A stretch of DNA of 64,000 nucleotides, from NCBI GenBank assembly GCA_964486725.1, contig CAZAOK010000001.1:1-64000 (forward strand), given 5' to 3'. Origin of the DNA: M55B154 sp964486725. Lineage in GTDB: Bacteria > Spirochaetota > UBA4802 > UB4802. The translations under genes and the position numbers were made by a program. Under the pieces are notes generated by a model. It ran no database searches and was not told where the DNA came from. It saw nothing but the letters and a program-made list of their open reading frames with translations. This document shows, in pieces, positions 34,101-42,964 of the stretch; position 1 is the first letter of the stretch, and each line of letters starts with the position of its first letter.

Positions 34101-34703
34101 TCAGGACTGTTTTTGTATGCCCTTGCCTATGATGACTTTCATGAACTCGCGGAAATCATTGTCGTCGCGTCCTATTGTATTATGAACACCGAATTTTTTA
34201 AATTGCAGCATGCCTTCTGTTACCGATGACAGGAAAAAGGCAACTGTATGAGGATCAAGATCGCGAAAGGTGCCTTCACTTACCCCTTCTCTGAAAACCT
34301 CTGCCATCATATCAAGAAGTTCGCCGGTTCTTCGGGTTATTTCATTCTTTCCGGGATCGGGGTCTTCGGTATCGAGAAACTCACCCTTGTATTCCATCAG
34401 GATGTTATAATAATCACGGTACTCATTATAGAAGGTGAGATATGAGTCAAATGTTGAGATGAGCTTTTTTGGTGAGGTTTCCCTTGAGTCAATACCTTCT
34501 TTAAAAAGCCGGTTCAAAATATTCAGGGCTTCATGGCAAATGGTTTCGTATATTTCCCGCTTGTTTTTAAAATGGAAGTACACGGCCCCGGTGGTCAATT
34601 TCGCTTTTGACGCAATAGTTCTCATCGAAATGCCGTTATAGCCGTACTGCAGAAAGAGTTTACGTGCGGTATCAAGTATTTCCTGTCGGTTGTTTTTTCT
34701 CAT
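34101..34703 (-). CDS. TetR-family transcriptional regulator
   Basis: A 200-residue regulator. The helix-turn-helix is at about 8-53: ILDTARKLFLQYGYNGISM, TIASKAKLTTGAVYFHFKNK. The C-terminal ligand domain is all-helical with no recognised ligand. TetR proteins usually repress a neighbouring gene; here the closest is the cyclase-family hydrolase downstream, across a palindromic repeat. ATG 34703 with AAGAAG upstream is the likely start. An array of TCACTAY heptamers lies about 190 bp upstream. Confidence 0.92.
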   Translation of the reverse strand: MRKNNRQEILDTARKLFLQYGYNGISMRTIASKAKLTTGAVYFHFKNKREIYETICHEALNILNRLFKEGIDSRETSPKKLISTFDSYLTFYNEYRDYYNILMEYKGEFLDTEDPDPGKNEITRRTGELLDMMAEVFREGVSEGTFRDLDPHTVAFFLSSVTEGMLQFKKFGVHNTIGRDDNDFREFMKVIIGKGIQKQS

Positions 34704-34807
34704 CACTTCTTCGTTTATATGGTTATCGTTGTGTAAAAGATTAACATAACAACGGTATGTTCCGGGTCAATATGTTTTTTACTATGCCTGGCATAAAAAT
34801 ATAAGGG

Positions 34808-34825
34808 TCTTTCCGGATTATTGGG
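34808..34825. repeat. Partial second copy of the 223-297 inverted-repeat element
   Basis: TCTTTCCGGATTATTGGG matches 18 of 18 bases of the minus-strand reading of the right arm at 280-295 and its neighbours. The opposite arm is missing or too diverged to see, so this looks like a solo half-element between the TetR gene and the PAS/SpoIIE gene. Confidence 0.55.
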
Positions 34826-34892
34826 AATTGAAAATAATTTTTTATAACAATAATCTTTGAAATTGCAATTCACATAATTATTTAACCTCAGT

Positions 34893-34941
34893 TCACTTCT
34901 CACGGCTCACTACTCACTACTCACTATTCACTATTCACTAT
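34893..34941. repeat. Tandem array of seven TCACTAY heptamers
   Basis: Units in order are TCACTTC, TCACGGC, TCACTAC, TCACTAC and three TCACTAT, followed by a partial TCA. Between the TetR gene and the PAS/SpoIIE gene (34704-35097) there is otherwise only AT-rich sequence. The array is long enough to vary by slippage and could offer repeated binding sites, but no function is shown. Confidence 0.75.
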
Positions 34942-35097
34942 TCATAAATCATCCGTATGATATTATAAACTTTTTTGTATTGTTAATAATAATTTATCAT
35001 ATTAATAGGTACTGTTTTTCATAAAGCCTTGAATGAACAGGGTTCACGGTGTACAATTAGTGAAATGATACTGTTATTAATTTAAGGAAAAATAACA

Positions 35098-37014
35098 TTG
35101 ATAGACAATAATAATATAAAATTGGACTCGGATATTATCCTTGCTGCCCTGGAACAGAGTCCAGGTATTGTGATGATCACTGATACCGATGGAAAGATAG
35201 AGTATGTAAACCCGCATTTTACTGTGATAACCGGATATACCCGGGAAGAAGTCATCGGGAAAAATCCTTCGTTCCTCAAATCGGGTACCACGCACCGGGA
35301 TTTCTATACCGGGTTGTGGTCTTCACTAAAGCAGGGAAAATCCTGGCATGGTGAACTCTGTAACAGGAAAAAGAATGGGAAAATATACTGGGAGTCAGCG
35401 GCTTTCAGTGTCATTAAAAATGAAAACGGTAAGGTGCTGCATTATATGAAAGTGGCCGAAGATATTACTGAAAGAAAAAGGGCACTTGAGGCACTTCAGG
35501 GTTCATACGAGTTTCTTGAGATTATAATGAATTCTGCCATAGATACCATGTTCGTGTTTGATTCACGAGGCGATATTATTATGGCAAACAGCAGGGCTGA
35601 AGAACTGACAGGCTATACAGTGGGAGAGCTGATTGGAATGAGTTCTTCACGGCTGATACCTGATGCCGAGTTTGATGCTGTTAATGAATACTTTTCTTCA
35701 CAGAAGGACAGGTCAGGATCAGTTGAACAGAAAACAACCCTGATGAGAAAAGATGCTGCTCTGAGAACGATCAAATACAGGCTCGTTCCCCTTATTCAGC
35801 ATAACAGGTTGCGAGGTATTATTGGCACCGCCGAAGACGTAACAGGGCAGAGTCTGGCCGAAGGAGAATTGAGAAAACTTATCCAGGCTGTTCAGCAGAG
35901 TCCCGCCACAGTTGTTATTACTGATACAGAGGGAAATATCGAGTATGTGAACCCCAAGTTTACACAGCTTACCGGTTATGAGTTTCATGAAGTTATAGGT
36001 AAGAACCCCAGGATAATGAAATCAGGTTCACAACCAGATGAGTTTTACAAGGAACTCTGGGAAACGATAACAGGCGGTCGCGAATGGAGAGGTGAGTTTC
36101 ACAATTTAAAAAAAGACGGGGGAGCCTTCTGGGAGTTTTCTTCAATCTCTCCTGTAAAAGATGAAAAAGGGGTGATCACCCATTACGTGGCAGTAAAGGA
36201 GGATATAACAGAGCGAAAACTGGCCCAGAACGCACTTATTGAAAGTGAGAATCGTCTTCGAGTAAGGAATGATATTATTGAATATGATTTGAAAAACGCC
36301 CAGACTATTCAAAAAGCCCTGCTACCTAAAAAGGTTCCCCGTAAAAACGGTTTCCTGGTACAGTATCGTTATATTCCCCTGGAGGCGGTTGGAGGTGATT
36401 TTTTTACTTTTCATGATGTCGATCCCAATACTTTTAGCGTATTTGTTGGTGATGTCACAGGCCATGGTGTGTCAGCAGCGTTGTTTACCGCACTTTTAAA
36501 ATTTACTACACAGAAAATGGATGAAGGGCTCTACACGTCCCCCGCGGATTATATACTGCATATTAACAAGGAACTGCTTGGTGTGATGTCGGGCTATTTT
36601 ATCACCGCCCTGTATGCCATCTTCAGTCGTGATACCATCTCAGGTAAGACAAAAATATCATTTGCCCGTGGTGGTCATCCATATCCGGTGCTGTTGAAAA
36701 AGAATGACAATTCTATCGCGATGCTTAAATCAAAAGGGACAATTCTTGGAATGTTTAATGATCTGGATATACATGAAAAATCTGTAGAACTTGAAAAGGG
36801 AGACAGGGTATACCTTTTTACCGATGGTATCATTGAGGTATATGATAGTAAAAAGGAGATGCTTGGCCTTGAGGGGCTGTCAAAAATAATAAAAAGCACG
36901 GCCGGTGAAACCCTTTCTGATTCTATTGAATCAATTCTAAGAAAGGTTGAAGAATTTCAGGGTATACCAGCTTTTGAGGATGATATGGCAATTATCGGGG
37001 TGGAAATAACATGA
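35098..37014 (+). CDS. PAS-PAS-PAS-SpoIIE serine phosphatase
   Basis: A 638-residue cytosolic protein with three PAS domains (about 15-130, 135-250, 260-380), a coiled coil, and a C-terminal PP2C/SpoIIE phosphatase (about 395-635). PAS1 and PAS3 are close to each other (GKIEYVNPHFTVITGY against GNIEYVNPKFTQLTGY, and IGKNP in both), suggesting internal duplication. The phosphatase has AVGGDFFTFHDVD, FVGDVTGHGVSAAL and DDMAIIG metal-site motifs. Such proteins dephosphorylate STAS antagonists; a STAS protein is encoded at 2.99 kb. TTG 35098 has AAGGA about 9 bases upstream. Sigma-factor partner-switching control is a reasonable inference. Confidence 0.92.
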   Translation: MIDNNNIKLDSDIILAALEQSPGIVMITDTDGKIEYVNPHFTVITGYTREEVIGKNPSFLKSGTTHRDFYTGLWSSLKQGKSWHGELCNRKKNGKIYWESAAFSVIKNENGKVLHYMKVAEDITERKRALEALQGSYEFLEIIMNSAIDTMFVFDSRGDIIMANSRAEELTGYTVGELIGMSSSRLIPDAEFDAVNEYFSSQKDRSGSVEQKTTLMRKDAALRTIKYRLVPLIQHNRLRGIIGTAEDVTGQSLAEGELRKLIQAVQQSPATVVITDTEGNIEYVNPKFTQLTGYEFHEVIGKNPRIMKSGSQPDEFYKELWETITGGREWRGEFHNLKKDGGAFWEFSSISPVKDEKGVITHYVAVKEDITERKLAQNALIESENRLRVRNDIIEYDLKNAQTIQKALLPKKVPRKNGFLVQYRYIPLEAVGGDFFTFHDVDPNTFSVFVGDVTGHGVSAALFTALLKFTTQKMDEGLYTSPADYILHINKELLGVMSGYFITALYAIFSRDTISGKTKISFARGGHPYPVLLKKNDNSIAMLKSKGTILGMFNDLDIHEKSVELEKGDRVYLFTDGIIEVYDSKKEMLGLEGLSKIIKSTAGETLSDSIESILRKVEEFQGIPAFEDDMAIIGVEIT

Positions 37015-37027
37015 GTACAGCTATCAG

Positions 37028-37477
37028 CTATGCCGAATGATATTTCAACACGGCATATTCAAAACCGTCAACAAGTACATGGAAAGAAGCCGCGTTAATG
37101 TTTTCAGAAACCGCGTAAACCTTCCATACATCATTGCCGTTGGTGAATAGAATGGTTACTTCAACCTCGGTGCTGGTGCCCCTTTTCGCGTCCATTATGT
37201 TGGCACGATAATCTACCAGCGCCACACTCTCGATTTCCGGGAACAGGGGTATAAGGCCTTTTTTCAGCACCTTGGCAAGCGCGTCCACGGGGCCGTTACC
37301 GGTTGACGCTTCGTGAATTTCCCGTCCGTTTGCCTCTATCTGTACCGTTGCTTCGGGGTCTATCCCATTATCGATAAGACGGTAATTGTCAATAATTTGA
37401 AATGGCGGTTCATATGTTTTCAGTGCCCGGGCAATCGCAAGTTCGCGGGTGGCGTCCTGAATTTCAAAGTTCAGCAT
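37028..37477 (-). CDS. Stand-alone citramalate/isopropylmalate-synthase regulatory domain
   Basis: The 149 residues correspond to the C-terminal allosteric (LeuA_dimer) domain of citramalate or isopropylmalate synthase: YEPPFQIIDNYRLI, ATVQIEANGREIH, STGNGPVDALAKVLKKGL, VALVDYRANI, and VSENINAASFHVLVDGFEYAVL. The catalytic TIM-barrel and HxH metal site are absent, and no such gene is next to it. GGAGA sits 6 bases before the ATG and the domain is intact, so it appears to be a genuine single-domain protein. It may bind leucine or isoleucine and act as a separate regulator, or be a remnant of a split synthase. Confidence 0.85.
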   Translation of the reverse strand: MLNFEIQDATRELAIARALKTYEPPFQIIDNYRLIDNGIDPEATVQIEANGREIHEASTGNGPVDALAKVLKKGLIPLFPEIESVALVDYRANIMDAKRGTSTEVEVTILFTNGNDVWKVYAVSENINAASFHVLVDGFEYAVLKYHSA

Positions 37478-37508
37478 CGATTGTCTCCATGAGAATCTGG
37501 ATTAGTAC

Positions 37509-37913
37509 TTATTCTTCTTCTTCTTCGCCTTCACCGTACTCGTAGTCCATAGTTAAAGTATGTGACATTCCAGTATCAAGACCTGTAATTGATTCTTCCT
37601 TCATCTTATTGTTATCCTTGTAAATTTTAATACTGGCAGATGTTGCACCAATATTAGTGGTAACACTGATTTCAAGGTAATCTACATCCTCTATTTCTTC
37701 TTCATACTGTCCAATTTCGAATGTATCAAGTTCACCATCCTCAATCCCGAAATGTTTTATTTCGTCACCATTTTTAAGATAGTAGCCGCTGAATCCTTTT
37801 GAATGAACAATTACCAGGAGTTTTATACTGCTTCCCTCATCACTACAGGTTGTGAATGAGCAAATGGCAATCAGGGTAGTTATTAATATCGCAAGGTGCT
37901 TTGATATCTTCAT
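37509..37913 (-). CDS. Putative small lipoprotein
   Basis: I do not recognise the family. The first 23 residues form a lipoprotein signal (ILITTLIAICSFTTC, Cys at about 23), so it is likely anchored in an envelope membrane. The mature part is rich in beta-type sequence and ends in a run of Glu (EYGEGEEEEE). It is 32 bp upstream of the regulatory-domain gene on the same strand. Confidence 0.7.
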   Translation of the reverse strand: MKISKHLAILITTLIAICSFTTCSDEGSSIKLLVIVHSKGFSGYYLKNGDEIKHFGIEDGELDTFEIGQYEEEIEDVDYLEISVTTNIGATSASIKIYKDNNKMKEESITGLDTGMSHTLTMDYEYGEGEEEEE

Positions 37914-38033
37914 TTTTCCATGGCCTGATCATTTAAAATTCAAAGTAATCATATGATATAGTAAGATATGCCCCCATATCCGGAAGTGTCAAGAAATTAA
38001 CAACTTTTCAGAGATAATAAAACAATTCCAATT

Positions 38034-38339
38034 GTGACTACTCAGCTATGATTAAAATATTGATCATTTACTTCATATATGAAAAGGAATTTGAGCATCT
38101 CCCGCCAAAGGCGGGGGAGATGCTGGATTATTCTTCATTTTAGAATAATTTTGATTGTTACTACTCAGCTATAATAAGAATAAAAATCATTTTTTATATA
38201 AGAACAGATATAGAGATGGTTCCCCCGCCTTCGGCGGGGGAACCATCATATTTTTATTCATTTTACGTTATTTAATCAATTAATCATGACAGCTGAGTTG
38301 TTACTTTTGATTATTCTAAAATGACAGTTGAGTAATTAC
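38034..38339. mobile_element. MITE-like element copy 3, split by a nested insertion
   Basis: Ends are GTGACTACTCAGCTATG and, reverse complemented, GTAATTACTCAACTGTC. The target duplication TTCCAATT is exact at 38026-38033 and 38340-38347. Removing the inner element (38157-38304) and one copy of its TTTTGATT duplication leaves a 150-bp element like the others, with the hairpin GCATCTCCCGCC-aaa-GGCGGGGGAGATGC. It lies between a lipoprotein gene (minus) and a permease gene (plus), in their shared upstream region. Confidence 0.92.
38157..38304. mobile_element. MITE-like element copy 4, inserted within copy 3
   Basis: Ends are GTTACTACTCAGCTAT and, reverse complemented, GTAACAACTCAGCTGTC, 148 bp. 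The 8-bp duplication TTTTGATT is exact at 38149-38156 and 38305-38312. The central stem is GATGGTTCCCCCGCC-tt-CGGCGGGGGAACCATC, with outer stem bases different from the other copies yet fully paired. It belongs to a diverged subfamily and inserted after copy 3. Confidence 0.92.
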
Positions 38340-38429
38340 TTCCAATTTTGTTCTTGTTTGAGAAAATAAACATGGTATATAGTATACATTCAAATTAAGA
38401 TTGTAATAAAAAAATCCGGGTGAATTACA

Positions 38430-39458
38430 ATGAATGAATTAACGCACGTACTCTTACACGCTCTCATGATTACATCATTCGTGTTCGTGATGATGCTCAT
38501 GATCGAGTATATCAACGTCATAACAAGTGGCACATGGCAGCAGCGGATGGCGGAAAAACCATGGGGGCAATACCTGCTGGCGGTACTGCTTGGTGCCACC
38601 CCGGGCTGTCTTGGGGCCTTTATGGTGGTGGCCATGTACAGCCACCGGGTTGTATCACTGGGGGCACTTGTCGCCGCGATGATTGCCACAAGCGGTGATG
38701 AAGCATTTGTGATGTTTGCCATGATTCCGCAAACTGCCTTCATCATAATGGGGGTATCGGCCGCAGTTGGGCTGGTGACCGGCTTTTTAGTTGATAAAAT
38801 ATTTGCCTCCCGAAAGTCAGCATGCCTTTCAGATTGTGATGGCCTGCAGATCCATCCACCCCATCATTGCGACTGTTTCCCGAGAGGGAAGATATTACAG
38901 CACTGGAAAAATCTTTCATTATCACGGGCATCACTTGTGCTGGTAATAGTAGCCCTTATTATCATGGTTGTGAGCGGAACTATCGGGCCGGACAAATGGA
39001 ACTGGGTACGCTACACGCTTATGGTAGCTATCGGCATTGCCCTGTTTATTGTATCTACGGTGCCTGATCATTTTCTCGAGGAGCATCTCTGGGAACACGT
39101 GGTTAAGCGTCATGTCCCCCGCATCTTTTTGTGGACATTCGGCGCCCTGCTGGTCATACATATACTGATTGAACAAATGGACCTTGAGCCCCTTATTCAA
39201 AACAACTCGTATTTTGTTCTATTCTTGTCCGGATTGATTGGCATTATACCCGAATCCGGCCCTCACCTTGCCTTTGTTACCATGTATTCAAAAGGTATTA
39301 TCCCTATATCAATATTGCTCACAAGCTCTATAGTGCAGGACGGGCATGGCATGATACCGCTCCTTGCCCATTCGCGTAAGGATTTTTTCCTGGTGAAAGC
39401 TATAAATTTGATAGCAGGGCTGCTGGTTGGTATAGTGTTGATGCTGATCGGATATTAA
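38430..39458 (+). CDS. Putative manganese/arsenic-type permease (ArsP_2/DUF2899 family)
   Basis: A 342-residue membrane protein with about nine to ten helices. The first half has LLGATPGCLGAFMVVAMYSH and ATSGDEAFVMFAMIP, and the second a related SGLIGIIPESGPHLAF and QDGHGMIPLLAHSRK, which is the two-repeat pattern of this family (often annotated as putative manganese transporter). A loop near 128-155 is rich in Cys and His (CLSDCDGLQIHPPHHCDC) and may bind metal. Substrate not proven. Followed 16 bp later by galE. Confidence 0.83.
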   Translation: MNELTHVLLHALMITSFVFVMMLMIEYINVITSGTWQQRMAEKPWGQYLLAVLLGATPGCLGAFMVVAMYSHRVVSLGALVAAMIATSGDEAFVMFAMIPQTAFIIMGVSAAVGLVTGFLVDKIFASRKSACLSDCDGLQIHPPHHCDCFPRGKILQHWKNLSLSRASLVLVIVALIIMVVSGTIGPDKWNWVRYTLMVAIGIALFIVSTVPDHFLEEHLWEHVVKRHVPRIFLWTFGALLVIHILIEQMDLEPLIQNNSYFVLFLSGLIGIIPESGPHLAFVTMYSKGIIPISILLTSSIVQDGHGMIPLLAHSRKDFFLVKAINLIAGLLVGIVLMLIGY

Positions 39459-39474
39459 TTGAAGGAGATAATCA

Positions 39475-40461
39475 ATGACAAAAATTCTGGTTACCGGGGG
39501 CGCCGGCTACATCGGTTCCCATGTTGTTCACCTTCTGGCCAAAAGAAACTTTATACCAATTGTGTATGATAATTTCTCCACCGGGTTTCGTGATTTCGTG
39601 GAGGACTTTGATGTGATCGAGGGTGACATTGGGGACTATCAGCATGTCAGCGAGGTGTTGAAAAGCCACGATATAGCCTGCGTGATGAACTTCGCGTCGT
39701 ATATCGCGGTAGGTGAATCAGTAAATAAACCCCTGATGTATTATGACAATAATGTGGCGAAAACTTTCAACATGTTCCGGGCAATGCTTGATGCCGATGT
39801 GAAAAGATTCATTTTTTCATCGTCTGCCGCAGTGTATGGTACACCCGAAGAAGTGCCGATCAGTGAAGACAGCAGGCTGCATCCCGAAAGTCCTTATGGT
39901 AAAACAAAGTATTTTATAGAAGAAGTATTGCGCGACCTGGACGTATCTGACCAGTTCAAATCGGTAAGCTTACGGTATTTCAACGCCGCGGGGGCAGATC
40001 CTTCAGGACAAATGGGAGAAGGACATGTCCCCGAAACCCACCTGATCCCCCTGGTTATTCGGGCGGTACTTGACCCCGAGTACACCATTACTATATTCGG
40101 CACTGATTATGACACTGAAGACGGTACATGCATCCGTGATTATATACACGTGAATGACCTGGCAATGGCACACATACTGGCACTTGAAAACCTGATGAAA
40201 ACACCACAAACACGGGTGTATAATCTCGGTAACGGGCTGGGTTTTTCTGTAAAAGAAGTTATTGATTCGGTAAAAAGGGTAACAGGGAAAGACCTGGCGG
40301 TGAAAGAGGGTGAACGACGTCCGGGCGATCCCGCCGTCCTGGTGGCGTCGGCCAGCAGGGCACGTGAAGAACTGGGGTGGGATCCACAGTACCCTGAAAT
40401 TGACGAGATAGTCAGGTCAGCATGGAACTGGGAATCACAACAGCGAAGAAGGGGATACTGA
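39475..40461 (+). CDS. galE: UDP-glucose 4-epimerase
   Basis: GalE interconverts UDP-glucose and UDP-galactose with bound NAD. The 328-residue short-chain dehydrogenase has the GGAGYIGSH nucleotide loop at 7-15, SSSAAVYG with the catalytic Ser near 124, the YGKTK motif with Tyr/Lys near 146-150, and LRYFNAAGADP. AAGGAG lies 8 bases before the ATG. It could supply UDP-sugars for the glycosyltransferases at 5-7 kb, which is only a metabolic inference. An epimerase for GlcNAc cannot be excluded. Confidence 0.92.
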   Translation: MTKILVTGGAGYIGSHVVHLLAKRNFIPIVYDNFSTGFRDFVEDFDVIEGDIGDYQHVSEVLKSHDIACVMNFASYIAVGESVNKPLMYYDNNVAKTFNMFRAMLDADVKRFIFSSSAAVYGTPEEVPISEDSRLHPESPYGKTKYFIEEVLRDLDVSDQFKSVSLRYFNAAGADPSGQMGEGHVPETHLIPLVIRAVLDPEYTITIFGTDYDTEDGTCIRDYIHVNDLAMAHILALENLMKTPQTRVYNLGNGLGFSVKEVIDSVKRVTGKDLAVKEGERRPGDPAVLVASASRAREELGWDPQYPEIDEIVRSAWNWESQQRRRGY

Positions 40462-40565
40462 TAAATCAAATCTGCCGGTTTTTTTGCTTGATTCATGATG
40501 AGCATGCACTAACTTGAGTCATTCATGTAATACAATAAAACAAAATAAAACTGAGGTCGGCCTGT

Positions 40566-42038
40566 ATGAATCTTCATTCACTTTTTTGTCCCCGTTCAAT
40601 AGCCATAGTGGGTGCCAGTGATACCCTCTTTAAGTGGGGGGCGTATATCATGAGCAACATCCTTGATGGTGGATTTACCGGCAAAGTATACCCGGTGTCT
40701 GTTTCTAAATCTATGATCTTTGGCAGGGAAACATACAAGTCCGTAAGAGATATAGAGGACAGGGTAGACCTCGTGTTTATCACTACTCCGGCCCGTACGG
40801 TAATGGGGGTTCTGGAAGATTGCAGGGATTCCGGGGTGACCAACGTGGTGATGGTAACATCAGGGTTCAGCGAAACAGGGGAGGACGGGGCCCGGTTGGA
40901 GAAAGAGGTTGCAGAATTCGCAGCGGCAAACGGTATGCGCATAGTTGGCCCGAATACCATGGGGATCGTCAATACCCATTGCAGCCTGTATGCCACCGGT
41001 TCAATTGTACGACCGGTGCGGGGAGGCATCTCCATCGTTGCCCAGAGCGGAAACCTGGGAAACCAGATAATGGAATGGGCCGAGCAGGAAAAGATCGGCA
41101 TTGCCAAATTCGTGGGCTCGGGTAACGAGGGGGTATTAAAGGTTGAGGATTACCTCGAGTATTTCATGGATGACGAGGACACCAGCGTGGTGTTGATGTA
41201 TATAGAAGGAATTGACGACGGGAAACGCTTTATGGATGTGGCCTCCCGTGTTACCCGAAAAAAACCGGTTATCGCGCTCAAGGCGGGCAGAACGAAAAGC
41301 GGAAGCCAGGCGGCCCAGTCTCATACCGGCGCCATGTCAGGGTCGCATGTAATCTTTGAAAGTGTTATGAAGCAGACAGGTATCGTCATAGCCCGTACCC
41401 CATCAGAACTTCTCACCCTTTCGGCGGCCTTTGACAGCTTCCCGGTGCCGGCTGAAAACAGGGTAGGTATAATCACCCTTGGTGGAGGATGGGGTGTGGT
41501 TACCGCCGATGAGTGTGAGGAACGGGATCTTAGCATTCCCCCCCTTCCTGTTGATGTTATGGCAAAACTGGATAAGCGGCTGCCTCCCTTCTGGAGCAAG
41601 GCTAATCCGGTTGACCTTGTTGGTCAGCCCGATATCGTTTTATTCGAGGAGTCAATAGAGCATATGGCCGCGTCAGATTCCTTTGATGCCATAATTACAC
41701 TCGGGATGGTGGGTTCAAAACAATTCGCATTGAGAGCGGCAGAAGCAGCCATGAACCTGGGTAATCTCAGCAAAAAAGAGTACCAGAAGTTCAAGGATAA
41801 TCTTGATCAATACCAGATGGATTTTCTGGATAAGATTATCCTGATAACTGAAAAATACGGGAAACCCATTCTCCCCGTGTCCCTTGCCAAAACCGAGTAC
41901 GACGAAATGGTTCACCAGTTAAAAGGCAGCAGGTACAAGCTTGTTATATACGGATCGCCTGAAGAGGCCGTGCTGTGTCTTCAGAAGATGTATCACTATT
42001 CACGGTACCTGGCTAAAAGGAGAAACAAAAATGCGTGA
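40566..42038 (+). CDS. ADP-forming acyl-CoA synthetase, alpha subunit
   Basis: A 490-residue subunit with the succinyl-CoA-synthetase-alpha-like architecture: CoA-binding Rossmann domain (IAIVGASDTLFKWG near 12-25), ligase domain, and the phosphohistidine loop QSHTGAMSGSHVIFE near 258-272. Together with the downstream ATP-grasp subunit it would convert acyl-CoA, ADP and phosphate to acid, CoA and ATP. Substrate (acetate, another acid) is unknown. The beta gene starts 8 bp before its stop. The ATG is preceded by GAGG about 9 bases away. Confidence 0.9.
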   Translation: MNLHSLFCPRSIAIVGASDTLFKWGAYIMSNILDGGFTGKVYPVSVSKSMIFGRETYKSVRDIEDRVDLVFITTPARTVMGVLEDCRDSGVTNVVMVTSGFSETGEDGARLEKEVAEFAAANGMRIVGPNTMGIVNTHCSLYATGSIVRPVRGGISIVAQSGNLGNQIMEWAEQEKIGIAKFVGSGNEGVLKVEDYLEYFMDDEDTSVVLMYIEGIDDGKRFMDVASRVTRKKPVIALKAGRTKSGSQAAQSHTGAMSGSHVIFESVMKQTGIVIARTPSELLTLSAAFDSFPVPAENRVGIITLGGGWGVVTADECEERDLSIPPLPVDVMAKLDKRLPPFWSKANPVDLVGQPDIVLFEESIEHMAASDSFDAIITLGMVGSKQFALRAAEAAMNLGNLSKKEYQKFKDNLDQYQMDFLDKIILITEKYGKPILPVSLAKTEYDEMVHQLKGSRYKLVIYGSPEEAVLCLQKMYHYSRYLAKRRNKNA

Positions 42039-42705
42039 AATAATCAAGACAGCAGTGGAGAAAGGACAAGGGGCGCTTTCAGAGTATGACTCAAAGAGGG
42101 TTGTTGAGACCGCGGGTGTTATTGTTTCCGGCAACAGGCTGGCAACCAGCAGGGATGAAGCGATACAAATGGCAGCCACATCAGGATACCCGGTTGCACT
42201 GAAAGGCTGCTCGCCTGCCTTAACGCATAAAACCGAGATGGGCATGGTGAAGCTTAAATTGAAGACTCCTGAAGAGGTTTCAGACGCCTATGATGAGATA
42301 ATATCTAAGGGAGTTGATCTTGACGGGGTGATCGTGCAGGAATGGGTGGAGGGTGATAATCGCGAATTTGTGATTGGCATGACAAGGGACCCCCAGTTTG
42401 GTCCCTGCGTGATGTTCGGTCTTGGCGGTATTTTTACTGAAGCATTGAAGGATGTATCATTTCGTGTGGCACCATTGACAGAAGTGGATGCCATGGAAAT
42501 GATTGACGAAATAAGAACTCAGAAACTGCTGGGTGAATTCAGGGGAAGTCCACCTGTTGATAAACAAAAACTGGTACACGCCATAGTTGGAATTGGAAAC
42601 CTTTCAAGTAAATATGATGAGATAGCGGAAATTGATATAAATCCACTTGTTATAGAAAAAGGTAACCCTGTTGCAGTCGACGCACTTGTTATTCTGAAAA
42701 AATGA
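42031..42705 (+). CDS. ADP-forming acyl-CoA synthetase, beta (ATP-grasp) subunit
   Basis: A 224-residue ATP-grasp_5 protein: YPVALKGCSPALTHKTEMGMV near 50-70, VIVQEWVEGDNREFVIG, FGLGGIFTEALKDVSFRVAP, and EIDINPLVI at the C-terminus, as in archaeal and bacterial ACD beta subunits. ATG 42031 has AAAGGAGAAAC upstream, so earlier starts are unlikely. The 8-bp overlap with the alpha gene shows coupling. The pair allows substrate-level ATP formation from acyl-CoA, fitting a fermentative metabolism along with PPi-PFK. Confidence 0.92.
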   Translation: MREIIKTAVEKGQGALSEYDSKRVVETAGVIVSGNRLATSRDEAIQMAATSGYPVALKGCSPALTHKTEMGMVKLKLKTPEEVSDAYDEIISKGVDLDGVIVQEWVEGDNREFVIGMTRDPQFGPCVMFGLGGIFTEALKDVSFRVAPLTEVDAMEMIDEIRTQKLLGEFRGSPPVDKQKLVHAIVGIGNLSSKYDEIAEIDINPLVIEKGNPVAVDALVILKK

Positions 42706-42774
42706 AGTGATAAATCTTTTTTTGATTTGACGAATGTTGTTATTTACATTCCAATTAGTTTTGATAAAAGTATT

Positions 42775-42800
42775 ATGGCTGGTTTTTATAAACCAGCCAT
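42775..42800 (+). terminator. Stem-loop after the acyl-CoA synthetase operon
   Basis: ATGGCTGGTTT pairs with AAACCAGCCAT around TTAT, 11 bp perfect, 70 bases after the beta-subunit stop. It is followed by TTTGTGTG, so it is a fair intrinsic terminator. The remaining 160 bases up to the next gene are AT-rich promoter-like sequence. Confidence 0.7.
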
Positions 42801-42964
42801 TTGTGTGTAATAGGTTAAGGTTTTGGTCACAATTTTTATCCTGCACTAATTGGTTCTTTTTTCGAAAAAATTCTTCAAAAATGTTAACAAAGGGAATATA
42901 GTGCAGTACCGAAACTAATTGATACTACCAGTTAAACTTATTGTGTAAGATGGAGTGAATTGAA

